From Vibrio sp. SCSIO 43137 (lineage in GTDB: Bacteria; Pseudomonadota; Gammaproteobacteria; Enterobacterales; Vibrionaceae), in assembly GCF_028201475.1 (NCBI RefSeq), contig NZ_CP116383.1:1798001-1862000 (forward strand): 64,000 bases of DNA. The letters are read 5' to 3'. A model generated the notes under the pieces. It made no database searches and was not told the origin of the DNA. It worked only from the letters and a program-made list of their open reading frames with translations. Each line of letters opens with the position of its first letter. The stretch's first letter is position 1. Below, piece by piece: positions 42,094 to 51,084 of the stretch. The translations under genes and the position numbers were made by a program.

Positions 42094-42355
42094 TAGGCAT
42101 CTCCTGCCCACAGGAAGGACAACACTTAGGAGCGTCTTTCGGGATCTCTTGCCACTCTGCGTGGCTGTACGTCCAATCAATGCCCCATGAGTAGTCCCAT
42201 ACTTCCTCGCATTCATAGAGTTTGCCTTCGTGCTCTGCTCGGCAGATGACTGTACCTGAGCCGTGCTTAGGGACATGGTCGTTGTCAAAATCACAGGCAT
42301 CTGCAAGGGTCTTGAAAAGCTCTGGGTCGGAGCTACGTGTAATCACATTACTCAT
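42086..42355 (-). CDS. Small zinc-finger-like protein, 89 aa
   Basis: C-terminal CCPSCG and an earlier CDF...C region; Trp-rich middle (YECEEVWDYSWGIDWTYSH). ATG in a TAATG overlap with the DUF3310 gene. Possible zinc ribbon from the two Cys pairs. Family not recognised. Confidence 0.6.
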   Translation of the reverse strand: MSNVITRSSDPELFKTLADACDFDNDHVPKHGSGTVICRAEHEGKLYECEEVWDYSWGIDWTYSHAEWQEIPKDAPKCCPSCGQEMPNA

Positions 42356-42770
42356 TGCTCATCTCCTTGTACTTCACTGCCTTAGCGATCTCTTGCTCAA
42401 GCGCATCCTTACCGCCAGCTCGTAGCCGATACTTCAGGATGTTACCGAGACAATAAGCTTTCCAGCCTGCCTCACCATAGATGGCCGTAAGCGAGGCCTT
42501 GATGACGTCTTTAGCTTCCACGTCTTCAATCACTTCGTAGTGCTTAGGGTTATTCACCATGTCTTCGACCTCTGGTAGAGCTGAGGCGATTAACTTGAAA
42601 CGTGAATCCACTATGACGCTCGTCTGCCCGTCTTCGCGTGCAACTGTAATTGATACGGGAGATACTCTTGTTACTTGAACAACTTCACCCTTACGGAAAG
42701 CAATCCCATCGACGCATTCGAGCTTGTCGCCTACCTTAACGCCTGCTGCTATTAGTTCTGTCCTGTCCAT
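42348..42770 (-). CDS. DUF3310-type phage protein
   Basis: 140 aa. The C-terminal half has the DUF3310 ('nucleotide kinase-like') motifs NNPKHYEV, DVIKASLTAIYG and GWKAYCLGNILKYRLRAGGK. N-terminal half is an SH3-like beta domain. Common in phage nucleotide-metabolism clusters; biochemical role is not established. Overlaps mazG-like by one base. Confidence 0.8.
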   Translation of the reverse strand: MDRTELIAAGVKVGDKLECVDGIAFRKGEVVQVTRVSPVSITVAREDGQTSVIVDSRFKLIASALPEVEDMVNNPKHYEVIEDVEAKDVIKASLTAIYGEAGWKAYCLGNILKYRLRAGGKDALEQEIAKAVKYKEMSNE

Positions 42771-43129
42771 TAGCGGTCATCTCCTTCGCCTACCAAAGTG
42801 TCACGCTCAGCGCGGCCATTCAGTTTGTCTAAGTTACCTGTAGCAACATCTTCGAGGGTAAGACCTAGTTCGTTAGCTGCTGCTGCAACCTGCCATAACA
42901 CATCACCCAGTTCTTTCTTAAGGGCGTCACGTAGGTCTTGGTCATCAGAGTCTTGAGGTTCGGCTGCGAAGCCTACGGCCTCTTCCATCGTCACACCGAA
43001 CTTACGCTGGTACTTGGCGAGCTTACCTGCCACTTCACCGACCTCTTCTTGAAGTCCGACGAACGGGTAATCAGGGAAAGCGTAACGAGCGAAGACAGTC
43101 GCCTGCTGTTGGTAGTCATTTAGTTTCAT
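42770..43129 (-). CDS. MazG-like nucleotide pyrophosphohydrolase
   Basis: 119 aa from ATG 43129 with GAGA upstream. Metal-binding motifs GLQEEVGEVAGKLAKY and LKKELGDVLWQVAAAANELG are of the all-alpha NTP-PPase (MazG) type. Phage MazG proteins hydrolyse (d)NTPs or alarmones. Lies in the nucleotide block with DUF3310, nrdD and nrdG. Confidence 0.88.
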   Translation of the reverse strand: MKLNDYQQQATVFARYAFPDYPFVGLQEEVGEVAGKLAKYQRKFGVTMEEAVGFAAEPQDSDDQDLRDALKKELGDVLWQVAAAANELGLTLEDVATGNLDKLNGRAERDTLVGEGDDR

Positions 43130-43197
43130 TGGAATATCTCTTGATTGGTTAGGATTATTCACATAGGCCACCGGACGATGACCTATAGGCTTAACCC

Positions 43198-43407
43198 TTA
43201 GTCTGCGAGCTGTGATAGCTTGCGGTTAAGGTTCTCAGCGACAATGCAGTTCTGCTGGTTCTCAGCAATCTTGGCGTTCGTAGCTTCGATATGTTTCTCC
43301 AAGGCAACCTCACGCTTAGCGGCCTTCATACCTTCTTTCTTGGCGGTCTGGGCGGTGAGTTTGATTAGGAAGTTGATAGTCTTGGTGATACAGCGGATAG
43401 CAAACAT
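43198..43407 (-). CDS. Small coiled-coil protein, 69 aa
   Basis: Lysine- and alanine-rich helix (AKKEGMKAAKREVALEKHIE) after a short hydrophobic start. Starts in a TAATG overlap with the SPFH gene, so probably co-translated with it; may be its partner. Not otherwise recognised. Confidence 0.6.
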   Translation of the reverse strand: MFAIRCITKTINFLIKLTAQTAKKEGMKAAKREVALEKHIEATNAKIAENQQNCIVAENLNRKLSQLAD

Positions 43408-44375
43408 TACTTATTCCCCATGTGGTATAGAGGAACTGCTTGTGTACCTTCGCCAGCCATCAGAGTGCTTGGTACTGCACCCTTCCATGACTTCATACGT
43501 TGCATGTCTACATCGATACGACGTGCTTCTAACAGGTTACTCGTCAGTGACTTAGCGATTGCCTTGTTACCTTGTGCTTCCTTGTTAGCTGCGTACAGCT
43601 TGGCATCAGCGTCTTTCTTCTGACGATACTCAGAGGCATCAGCGGCTTGCTGCTTCTCGTAGAGAGCGGCATCTGCATTAGCTTTACGGGCTGTTGCGTT
43701 ATGCTCTGCTGACTTGGCCTTGGCTTCTGCCTTAGCTGTGTCACGTGCGTAGATAAGCTTCTCTTGAGCTAGGCGAGCTTGCTCCTGAGCTTCTTGCTCC
43801 TCAAGCTGCTTGGTACGTACGATAGCATCACGAATAACCCTCGGTAGCTCAATGTCCTGAATGTATACAGCGTGAATCTTAACGCCATAGTTCTCAGTCG
43901 CTTTAGTCAGGCCATCCATAATGTCAGTCTGAAGCTGTACCTGAGTCTTATCATCGAACAGGTCTTGAGCCTTCTCTACCGAGCGACCTGCTTCACGTAG
44001 TAGCGATAGGAGCGGTTGACGTAGTAACTTATGTTCTACTTCAGCCATCGTACCGACTGTGCCACGTAGTTTTGGCGTTGCGTTACCATCGACTGACCAC
44101 ATGATTGTTACGTTAGCGTTCGACTTGAACTTATCCTTTGAGGGGATGGTCACGTTGTTCAGCTCGTAGGCGTTCTCTTTGATGTCATAGGTGTCAAAGG
44201 AGGCCAGCGGGTTCACCAAGTGGAAGCCTTCATAAAGCTCCTGTTGCTGTACCTTACCGAATACGACAGGTACTTTTACTTCACCTGCTCCTACAGTTGT
44301 GAATGGTTTAAGAGCAAGTACGGTTACAAGACCGATAGCCACTAGGCCACCAGTTACGATTGATTTCATGTTCAT
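43407..44375 (-). CDS. SPFH/prohibitin-like membrane protein
   Basis: 322 aa. N-terminal membrane anchor (IVTGGLVAIGLVTVLALKP), then a Band 7 domain (GEVKVPVVFGKVQQQELYEG, VTIMWSVDG, VYIQDIELPRVIRDAI) and a long Ala/Lys/Glu coiled coil (about residues 190-270). Cellular homologues (HflK/HflC, prohibitins) form rings that control FtsH protease. In a phage it may protect phage proteins from FtsH or alter membrane organisation during infection; this is inference. Forms a unit with the small coiled-coil gene. Confidence 0.88.
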   Translation of the reverse strand: MNMKSIVTGGLVAIGLVTVLALKPFTTVGAGEVKVPVVFGKVQQQELYEGFHLVNPLASFDTYDIKENAYELNNVTIPSKDKFKSNANVTIMWSVDGNATPKLRGTVGTMAEVEHKLLRQPLLSLLREAGRSVEKAQDLFDDKTQVQLQTDIMDGLTKATENYGVKIHAVYIQDIELPRVIRDAIVRTKQLEEQEAQEQARLAQEKLIYARDTAKAEAKAKSAEHNATARKANADAALYEKQQAADASEYRQKKDADAKLYAANKEAQGNKAIAKSLTSNLLEARRIDVDMQRMKSWKGAVPSTLMAGEGTQAVPLYHMGNK

Positions 44376-44390
44376 ATTAAGTTCTCTGAG

Positions 44391-45320
44391 TTATTGAGGT
44401 TTGAATTGAAGCTTGTTGGTGTCAAAGCAGTATTCGCCATGACGTAGAATGCGAGCGACCATACCGTTCTGATAACAGTATTCGCCTGAATGACCTGTCT
44501 TGAGGTAGGCCGATTTGACCATCTCTGCTAGGTCGTCTGTGGGCTCTTTCTTCCAGCGAGTCTCTGTCTGCCCTTTACGAGCGCCTGACTTAAACTCGTG
44601 AAGCGTCTCCACGTAGATAAACGGGATGTCTACCATTGAGGCTGCTGTGCCTCCACCGATACCCTTACACCCATCGTAGCCGTCGGTCTTATCGCCCATG
44701 AGCCACTGGATGTAATAAATCTTGTCAGCCTCTTCGACTGACTGAAGCCACGGCGAGAAGTCCTTATCAGGCGTGTAATGCCATGCAGGGACAGACTTCA
44801 GGTCTTTATCAACCGTCACGATTACCTTGCGGTAGTCAGGGTCGCCATAGAATTCTGGGTCGGTGGCGTAGATGCCCATAATGTCGTCGGCCTCAAGCCT
44901 TGGGTTCTCCAAGACCTGATAGTTCTGACGGATATACTCAAGGGCAATATCGAGAATGATTGGCCGCGAGATGTACTTATTGACCAAGGCCTCGCGGTTA
45001 CTCTTGTAGGTGTGCATGACATCCTTACGCCAGTTATACTGACCTGAGATGCACATGAACACGTTCTCTTTGCGGCATGAGATATCCTTACGAAGCTGCT
45101 CTACGCGAGCATCAATAGCTCGGTACAGTTCGTTCTCGTTTACCTCTATGTTCCAGATGCCGTTAATCTGGTGAGTGAAGTAGAAGCGGTCGATGATTTG
45201 CTGGACGTCCTCTGGTAACTCAAGTGTCCAAAGACCGTCGTCCCACCTTACGCGCTGCTGCACGGCTGCTGCCATCTGGAACGCAATCCAGTCAGCGTCG
45301 AATAGACCTATAGTCTTCAT
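44391..45320 (-). CDS. 5'-3' exonuclease (T7 gp6-like)
   Basis: 309 aa (T7 gp6: 300 aa). FEN-type acidic residues in LFDADWIAFQMA, RLEADDIMGIYA and VTVDKDLKSVP, and the helical-clamp/H3TH part QWLMGDKTDGYDGCKGIGGG. Degrades DNA ends and RNA primers and supplies nucleotides from host DNA. In the replication block. Confidence 0.95.
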   Translation of the reverse strand: MKTIGLFDADWIAFQMAAAVQQRVRWDDGLWTLELPEDVQQIIDRFYFTHQINGIWNIEVNENELYRAIDARVEQLRKDISCRKENVFMCISGQYNWRKDVMHTYKSNREALVNKYISRPIILDIALEYIRQNYQVLENPRLEADDIMGIYATDPEFYGDPDYRKVIVTVDKDLKSVPAWHYTPDKDFSPWLQSVEEADKIYYIQWLMGDKTDGYDGCKGIGGGTAASMVDIPFIYVETLHEFKSGARKGQTETRWKKEPTDDLAEMVKSAYLKTGHSGEYCYQNGMVARILRHGEYCFDTNKLQFKPQ

Positions 45321-45330
45321 TGGTGTAGTC

Positions 45331-45408
45331 CTAAAGAGGGAGGAAAGGGATAGCGACGAATATGATTAACATCGCGCTGATAAACAGAAGTTCAGGAAGG
45401 AAGCGCAT
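45331..45408 (-). CDS. Possible 25-aa membrane peptide
   Basis: ATG just after the ligase stop; single hydrophobic helix (MRFLPELLFISAMLIIFVAI). Fits in the gap between ligase and exonuclease. Coding status uncertain. Confidence 0.35.
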   Translation of the reverse strand: MRFLPELLFISAMLIIFVAIPFLPL

Positions 45409-45411
45409 TGA

Positions 45412-46116
45412 TTATGCCTTCGGTTCTGGTGGTGACTCTTCGTCCTTGTCTGTACGGACGCACTTAAAGCGAGCATGGCGGAACTTACCTTTAGCGGTAA
45501 TGTCCATGCATTCCACTTCAATAAGAGTACCTACTAGCTTGCCTTCAGCGTGGAGCTTCATGAACTCCTCACGTTCTTCATCTGAGAAGCCCGTGCCTAC
45601 AGAGCCATAGGCCGTCAGCAATGAGCCTAGCTTGCCAGCGTGCTTACCGTTACCTTCCTTCATGCCTGTGACCTTTACGTCATAGGTCTGCTCACCTTTA
45701 ACCTTAATCCAGACGCCATCCTTAAGGCGGCGCAAGACTAGACCTTCATGACCATCAGCCATGACACGTTCCAAGGTTGTCTGAATGAAGTTAGCTGAAG
45801 GGTTGTTCGCGGTGAACAGCTTCATACGAGGGTCTACATTAGGTGACAGCTCATAGATATCATCCATAGAGGTAGCAACCGTATCGTGTGTGCTAGTAAT
45901 GCCTTGCGATGTCCCCAAGTCCTTACGGAAGAACTCTGCATCCTGAATATGCTCAGGGATAACAGGTAGGTTACGTAAAGGTTTATTGCGACGAGATACG
46001 ATGATTCCATCTTCATTCCTTGTGAGACGTATGCCATCCATTTTGATAGTGAACAGGTACTCGCCCTTAAGCGACTTACCGTTCCAATCGCGTGCTTTCT
46101 GAGGATTAAAAGACAT
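45412..46116 (-). CDS. ATP-dependent DNA ligase
   Basis: 234 aa from ATG 46116 (GAGG upstream). Adenylation motif TIKMDGIRL, downstream HEGLVLRR and WIKVKG, and an OB-like C-terminus (GTLIEVECMDITAKGKFRHA). Shorter than T7 gp1.3 (359 aa); the region between motif I and the nucleotidyltransferase core is compact. Seals nicks in replication and recombination. Confidence 0.9.
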   Translation of the reverse strand: MSFNPQKARDWNGKSLKGEYLFTIKMDGIRLTRNEDGIIVSRRNKPLRNLPVIPEHIQDAEFFRKDLGTSQGITSTHDTVATSMDDIYELSPNVDPRMKLFTANNPSANFIQTTLERVMADGHEGLVLRRLKDGVWIKVKGEQTYDVKVTGMKEGNGKHAGKLGSLLTAYGSVGTGFSDEEREEFMKLHAEGKLVGTLIEVECMDITAKGKFRHARFKCVRTDKDEESPPEPKA

Positions 46117-46360
46117 GAGATACCTCACGCTTCACCGTTACACCGTGGAGTGCAATCTCAGATAAACAGAATGGGTTACGTAGCTGATAGTGGTGATGTG
46201 TCGGGATAGCTAACATGCATGCGGCATGATGCTCGCTTAGTAGCTGGTCAAACTCATCGTTCGTCAGTTCGATATAATCAATGTCTTTCACGAGCTGTTT
46301 AGCTTCACGAACAGCCTCGTAGACCTTCTCGGTCATCGACTTCTTATAGATAACTTTCAT
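46106..46360 (-). CDS. Hypothetical phage protein, 84 aa
   Basis: Start ATG 46360 with AAGG upstream; the longer open frame is low-complexity and excluded. Helical N-terminus, His-rich patch (SEHHAACMLAIPTHHHYQLR). Overlaps ligase start. Not recognised. Confidence 0.6.
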   Translation of the reverse strand: MKVIYKKSMTEKVYEAVREAKQLVKDIDYIELTNDEFDQLLSEHHAACMLAIPTHHHYQLRNPFCLSEIALHGVTVKREVSHVF

Positions 46361-46368
46361 TAGATACC

Positions 46369-46458
46369 TTAGTGTTTGGGGCGTTGGTTGTTCAGGGTGA
46401 TGTATGTGAGGGTTAGCGTGCCTACCACTAGGATGGGTAGAGCGATGCTTAGTGGCAT
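46369..46458 (-). CDS. Possible 29-aa membrane peptide
   Basis: ATG overlaps the end of the 104-aa gene; single hydrophobic helix (SIALPILVVGTLTLTYITL) and a short basic tail. Third mini membrane ORF of this phage. Confidence 0.35.
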   Translation of the reverse strand: MPLSIALPILVVGTLTLTYITLNNQRPKH

Positions 46459-46763
46459 GGGTACTCACCACGTGCCTGACGTAGTGCATCGCGTGCCGTG
46501 CAGTAGTGCTGAGGGCGTACCGTGATGGTCTTCATGACATCATCAGGAATCAGGTCACGTTCAGCATGTAGGTACGTAACCGTATCGAAGACGGCTAGCA
46601 TTAGGTGATGGATGTCTGTCGGAGCTTTTAGCTCTTGCGCCAGCTCTACCCATTCAGCGTCGTTAAGTTCAATAGCTAGAAGCTCCCGCTTAGGATTCTT
46701 CTTCATCATTTCAAGTGCTTTCTCACGGATGGTTGCTTCTAGTGATTTAAATACGAACTTCAT
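46449..46763 (-). CDS. Hypothetical phage protein, 104 aa
   Basis: First gene downstream of promoter c. Helical, charged (LEATIREKALEMMKKNPKRE; LMLAVFDTVTYLHAERDLIP). Not recognised. Confidence 0.6.
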   Translation of the reverse strand: MKFVFKSLEATIREKALEMMKKNPKRELLAIELNDAEWVELAQELKAPTDIHHLMLAVFDTVTYLHAERDLIPDDVMKTITVRPQHYCTARDALRQARGEYPCH

Positions 46764-46815
46764 ATTGATTACCTTTAGTTGGTTGGTTATTTAAGTCTTC
46801 TTTCGATTGGCTCTG

Positions 46816-46853
46816 GAAAAAGGGACTCTCTGCCTAAACACGGACAGAGAGCC
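46816..46853 (-). terminator. Hairpin between promoter c and early-metabolism genes
   Basis: Minus strand GGCTCTCTGTCC...GGCAGAGAGTCC followed by CTTTTT. Could be a weak terminator or an RNA processing hairpin. A second hairpin (CCTTCGGATGAC/GTTGTCCGAGGG) immediately follows the promoter. Confidence 0.5.
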
Positions 46854-46935
46854 AAAAGGAGAGTGAGCAATTAGATATGACTCAGAACGAATCGAAAGAA
46901 GCCCTCGGACAACTTAAAGTCATCCGAAGGTTGTT

Positions 46936-46953
46936 CTTATAGGTGGCCTTAAA
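46936..46953 (-). promoter_or_regulatory. Phage RNA polymerase promoter c
   Basis: Minus strand TTTAAGGCCACCTATAAG, just after the DNA polymerase gene, driving the 104-aa gene, ligase, exonuclease and SPFH block. Confidence 0.8.
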
Positions 46954-46956
46954 ACC

Positions 46957-49017
46957 TTAGTGAGTTTCTAGCCATGAGCTGCCGACGTTATATTCAGCAT
47001 CGAGAGGACACTCGAACTTGTAGAAGGACTCCACAAACTTCATAGCGTCTTTACAGGTTTGTCCTAGCGTATGAGCGATTTCAGGTGTACGACAGGCTAC
47101 TTGGATTTCATCATGCACCCACGCTGAGTAAGCGTAGTCACCATCGAATCCATGCTTATAGCCCTTAGCCTTCATCATGTGGTCAACTACGACGCACCAA
47201 AGCTTACACACTGCCCCACCGTCAGACTGAAGCTGAGAGTTTAGGGAGCTGTGCTGAGACCTTGTGTATATCTTACGACCGTCTAGGCCGTCCACGAAGC
47301 CGTCATCCTTCGCACGCTTCTTACAGGCTTTGATTAGCTTACCTAGTGCAGGTAGGCCGTTCAGGAAGGTCTTCTTAACCTCTTTGCCCTTCAAGATGTG
47401 GCACACCATCTCGCGAGTCCAGCGGATACCCCGTCGCTTGAGCTGGTTGATAACCGGTACGTGAGCACCTTCAGCCTTCCAGCGTTGATAGTCTTCTTCG
47501 GAGTAGCCTATAAGCTGTCCGATAAGTTCATCACCACCGCCGTAGAGGAAAGCGTATATGAAGGTCTTCGCCTTATTACGGGCATCATCATGCTCGTCGT
47601 TATGCTCGTCACGAATAGTGCCTTTAGCTATGAAGCCAGCGGCCTGAGCGTTCTCCCAGTGAATGTCACCTTCAAGTATTACCTTGATGTAAGCGCCTTT
47701 ATCCCACGGAGACATCTTCGCGCCTAAGCATCGAAGTTCGAGACCGGAGGCATCCGAGCCCATGAGCACCCACCCTTTAGGGACGGTGAAGCATTGCCGA
47801 CAGTCAGTACCGTACGGCTTACCTTTAGCAGGTACTTGGGCGATGTTAGGGAAGCTATGCGTAGCACGTCCCGTAACCGCACCGTTCGGGTTGATTGAGC
47901 CATGAATGAACCCTTCCTGCGTCACCACTCGTAACCATGCCTGCTTGCCTTCGGCTATCTGTCCGATACGCTTATTCAGCATAAAGAACTCTTTAAGCGC
48001 CTGAGCTTCAGGAATGTTCACGTGTTCTAAGGTGTCGTCATCAATCTTAGGTTGCCCACTATCCGTGAAGATGGTGAAGACCACGCCTGCCTCTTGGAGC
48101 ACCTTCGCACAGTGCGCCCTTGAAGCTGGATTGAATGTGACCTCTTTGAGCTTGGTATAAGGTGCGTCCTTGGTGTACGAGAAGCCCATGCGATTCATAG
48201 AGCGTTTCGGGTAGGTGATGCCGTTAGCTGCCCACCATGAACCAAAGCGTTCTACGAGCTGCTGTCGGATTCTTTCTCGGTCACCTAGTAACTTGAAGTA
48301 GAGCTGTTCAGCCTTGTCTACATCGAGCTTGAAGCCGTTACGCTCCTGCTGCGACATAAGCCACTGAATCTCATGCTCAAGCCTCATCGCTTCATAGGTG
48401 GTGTCATTCCATGACTTCATAAGTCGACGGATTAACTTGATTGTTACTACTACGTCCTGTTCGCAATATTCGAGCATGGGTTCATTGAATACTTCCCACG
48501 CATCTTCCTGTTCTCCGTAGTCGCCCTTAAACTCACCTAAGCGGTAACCCCAAGCCTTTAGGCCTTGAGAACCTAGAAGCTTCGGCGGGAGAACCCATCC
48601 GGTCACCTCTCGGCCTTGCTCCATTGCTCGGTAGCGTTTAACAGCGGGGATGTCCCTATCTTTAATGTTCGAGAAGATAAGACGTGCCATGACTAGCGTG
48701 TCTATCATCTTCGTTTCATCAAGAGTCCAATGAGGGTAAAGCTTACGTAAAGCTGGCACATCGTAGTTAATGCCGTTGTGTGCTATGACGACGTCGGCTG
48801 CGTGCAGATCCCTGAGTAACAGGTCATATTGGAAAGGACGGTAGCGAGTTACTTCGCCTGTGACGAGGTTTATGCAGACCGCGCAATGGAACTTAGAGAC
48901 CGTGGGCAGTAAGCCGTTAGTCTCTATATCGAATGCGATAATGGTCTTGTCTGTGTAACCTGTCCGTAAGTAATCCGCGAGTATGTCTAAAGCTTTATAG
49001 TTGCGGAGTTTGAACAA
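46957..49017 (-). CDS. DNA polymerase, family A (T7 gp5-like)
   Basis: 686 aa (T7: 704). N-terminal 3'-5' exonuclease (FDIETNGLL, VVIAHNGINYDVPAL) and polymerase motifs A (LMGSDASGLELRCLG), B (RNKAKTFIYAFLYGGGDEL) and C (WVHDEIQVACR). Starts at TTG 49017, abutting the TAA stop of primase-helicase. Replicates phage DNA, probably with host thioredoxin as in T7; the thioredoxin-binding loop was not verified. Confidence 0.96.
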   Translation of the reverse strand: MFKLRNYKALDILADYLRTGYTDKTIIAFDIETNGLLPTVSKFHCAVCINLVTGEVTRYRPFQYDLLLRDLHAADVVIAHNGINYDVPALRKLYPHWTLDETKMIDTLVMARLIFSNIKDRDIPAVKRYRAMEQGREVTGWVLPPKLLGSQGLKAWGYRLGEFKGDYGEQEDAWEVFNEPMLEYCEQDVVVTIKLIRRLMKSWNDTTYEAMRLEHEIQWLMSQQERNGFKLDVDKAEQLYFKLLGDRERIRQQLVERFGSWWAANGITYPKRSMNRMGFSYTKDAPYTKLKEVTFNPASRAHCAKVLQEAGVVFTIFTDSGQPKIDDDTLEHVNIPEAQALKEFFMLNKRIGQIAEGKQAWLRVVTQEGFIHGSINPNGAVTGRATHSFPNIAQVPAKGKPYGTDCRQCFTVPKGWVLMGSDASGLELRCLGAKMSPWDKGAYIKVILEGDIHWENAQAAGFIAKGTIRDEHNDEHDDARNKAKTFIYAFLYGGGDELIGQLIGYSEEDYQRWKAEGAHVPVINQLKRRGIRWTREMVCHILKGKEVKKTFLNGLPALGKLIKACKKRAKDDGFVDGLDGRKIYTRSQHSSLNSQLQSDGGAVCKLWCVVVDHMMKAKGYKHGFDGDYAYSAWVHDEIQVACRTPEIAHTLGQTCKDAMKFVESFYKFECPLDAEYNVGSSWLETH

Positions 49018-50691
49018 TTAAAATGAATCTCCTGACTGGTCTTGGAAAGGACACTCATCGCCTGCCTCACTTCGTTCTGAATAGATACCTTTAGCGGTGC
49101 AGTAAGCCATAGGCACAACGAGGCCGAGTGAGTTACCTGTGAAGCGGTCTTTAAGGACACGTACGTAGGTAGTGGTTCGCTCTGTCTCATCATCAGCTTG
49201 CTGGTCTCGCTCAAGACCTATCATGAAGTAAGCCCAGAAGCCGATTGCTCGTGAACCTTTGAATTGACGGATGGTGACTCGTCCACCTTCTTCATGGGAC
49301 TTGCCCATCTGTGGAGTTGTCAGGTGTGATATAACGATGAGTATGACTTTACGTTGCTTAGCGAACTCAGCCATCTCAGCGGTGATACGTTCAAGTTCGG
49401 CCTTCTCGTCCTTCTCGTCCACACCTGTAGCCAGTGCGGTTAGATGGTCGATGTAGAACACCTTCGTACCCATAGCGGCCTGATAAGCCATACGAGCCTT
49501 AACAGCATCCCAATCCGACATCCCGAAGGAATCAAAGAGGTCAATCTTGTCTGTGGCCTCAAGAGCGTCGAAAGCTTCTTCGTACTCTTGCTCTGTCCAG
49601 TAGCCCTCATCGCCTTCTTCCATAGGAACGTGAAAACGTTTAAGCCTGTGTTTACCCATGAGACGTTGAGCTGTCTCTACGACATCCTGCTCCATGAAGA
49701 AGCCTGATACCTTTAGGTCTAACTCGGCGACGTCGTATTCCATCTGCTGCGTCAAAAAGTCAGTCTTACCGACACCCGTCCCCGCACCTACCACAATGAC
49801 GTCACCTTCGCGGCGTCCGTAGGTCTTAGCGGTTAGAGATGGAAGAAACCATGCGTAGCCGGGTTCGGGAGTCTTGCGCTCCATAACACGTGAACGTAGG
49901 TCTCGCAGGGAGACCATGCCTTCAGGTTTATAAGCTTCTGCATTCCAGATGGACTTAACCAGCTCATCCGTACAGCCGCCTAAAAGCATGTCGTTCGGGT
50001 CTTTCATCGATAGACGGGCTATCTTGATGTTAACCACGCCCATTAGAGCTTCAGCGGCCTTACGCCCTGCTTCTCGGCCTTGGTCGTCCATGTCGAAACA
50101 CAGCACAACCTCATCGAATAACTTAAGGAAGTCGATACAGCCTAGAAGGTTACGCTTGGCACTCTGTACGCCATTGGGTAGTGAAACTACCGGATACTTA
50201 TTGCCCTGAACTTGGGAGACGGTCAGCATGTCAATCTCACCTTCAGTAACGACAAGACGCCTACCGCCTGACCATAGGTGCATCCCTATGAGACAAGCTT
50301 TAGGGATCTTCCCGTTAACCGAGAAGTGCTTATCACGGAAGCGTATCTTCTGTGCGACAAGCTTGTTCTCTTCGTCTCTTACGTTACAGATGTGCGCCTT
50401 CTCCATGCGCTCACTGCCGGAGTGCCATGCCTCGCCTAACACGTAACCGAACTTACGGCATGTCTCCTCGGTAATGCCTCGTGCTTTGAGAGCCTGAAGT
50501 TCACCACTGATAGGAGTGAAGTCGATGGGTTTAGCGGCTGCTTGGTCACCTGAAGGAGTGCCACCCCTTACTTTCTCGCAGGAGTAGCAAAAGGTGTGAC
50601 CGTCAGAGTATTCAGCTAGAGCGTCAGAAGAACCACAGTCGTCACAAGGAAGCCCTCGTGCGATTAATACTGATTCATCATGTTCACTCAC
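49018..50691 (-). CDS. Primase-helicase (T7 gp4-like)
   Basis: 557 aa (T7: 566). N-terminal zinc finger CDDCGSSDALAEYSDGHTFC, TOPRIM primase (VVTEGEIDMLTV, CFDMDDQGREAGRKAAEAL), then RecA-type hexameric helicase with Walker A GAGTGVGKTD and YIDHLTAL. ATG overlaps the stop of the preceding gene (ATGA). Confidence 0.96.
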   Translation of the reverse strand: MSEHDESVLIARGLPCDDCGSSDALAEYSDGHTFCYSCEKVRGGTPSGDQAAAKPIDFTPISGELQALKARGITEETCRKFGYVLGEAWHSGSERMEKAHICNVRDEENKLVAQKIRFRDKHFSVNGKIPKACLIGMHLWSGGRRLVVTEGEIDMLTVSQVQGNKYPVVSLPNGVQSAKRNLLGCIDFLKLFDEVVLCFDMDDQGREAGRKAAEALMGVVNIKIARLSMKDPNDMLLGGCTDELVKSIWNAEAYKPEGMVSLRDLRSRVMERKTPEPGYAWFLPSLTAKTYGRREGDVIVVGAGTGVGKTDFLTQQMEYDVAELDLKVSGFFMEQDVVETAQRLMGKHRLKRFHVPMEEGDEGYWTEQEYEEAFDALEATDKIDLFDSFGMSDWDAVKARMAYQAAMGTKVFYIDHLTALATGVDEKDEKAELERITAEMAEFAKQRKVILIVISHLTTPQMGKSHEEGGRVTIRQFKGSRAIGFWAYFMIGLERDQQADDETERTTTYVRVLKDRFTGNSLGLVVPMAYCTAKGIYSERSEAGDECPFQDQSGDSF

Positions 50692-51038
50692 TTGTAGACG
50701 GCCACCTCACGCTGTAATACAACGTTCTTAACCATCTGCTCGTACTTGGTATTGATTTCAAGACGTTTACGCCAGTTGTACACACCGTGTAGCTCGGCGA
50801 CCTGTGCGGCCTTGAGTACAGCGATGCGCGATTCAAAGTCAGGTACGTAGCGGACATAGCCGTCAACTCGTTTACCGTTGTTACCTTGCTTCAGCGCGTG
50901 GTGGGTGTCTTTAAGGGCATAAGCGATAGCACTCATGCGGGTGATGCCTAGTTCATAGGCTGCGATATGGGCATCGACGTACCCATGACGGTTAACGTAA
51001 TTGATGACCGCCTCTTGTTGTGTAGTGGATGTTTTCAT
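50688..51038 (-). CDS. Hypothetical HTH-like protein, 116 aa
   Basis: First gene after promoter d. N-terminal helix-turn-helix-like segment (YVDAHIAAYELGITRMSAIA), then a basic domain (WRKRLEINTKYEQMVKN). Cotranscribed with primase-helicase. Not recognised. Confidence 0.55.
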   Translation of the reverse strand: MKTSTTQQEAVINYVNRHGYVDAHIAAYELGITRMSAIAYALKDTHHALKQGNNGKRVDGYVRYVPDFESRIAVLKAAQVAELHGVYNWRKRLEINTKYEQMVKNVVLQREVAVYK

Positions 51039-51064
51039 TCTATAGAATCCTCGTGTTGTTGAAT

Positions 51065-51084
51065 CCTATAGGTGGCCTTTAATC
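51065..51084 (-). promoter_or_regulatory. Phage RNA polymerase promoter d
   Basis: Minus strand GATTAAAGGCCACCTATAGG, overlapping the end of the lysozyme-like gene; one base longer before the GGCCACC core than the others. Confidence 0.75.

Noticed and set aside
43176..43199. Further phage promoter (GACCTATAGGCTTAACCC)
   Set aside because: Matches only the TATAGG part; the GGCCACC core is missing.
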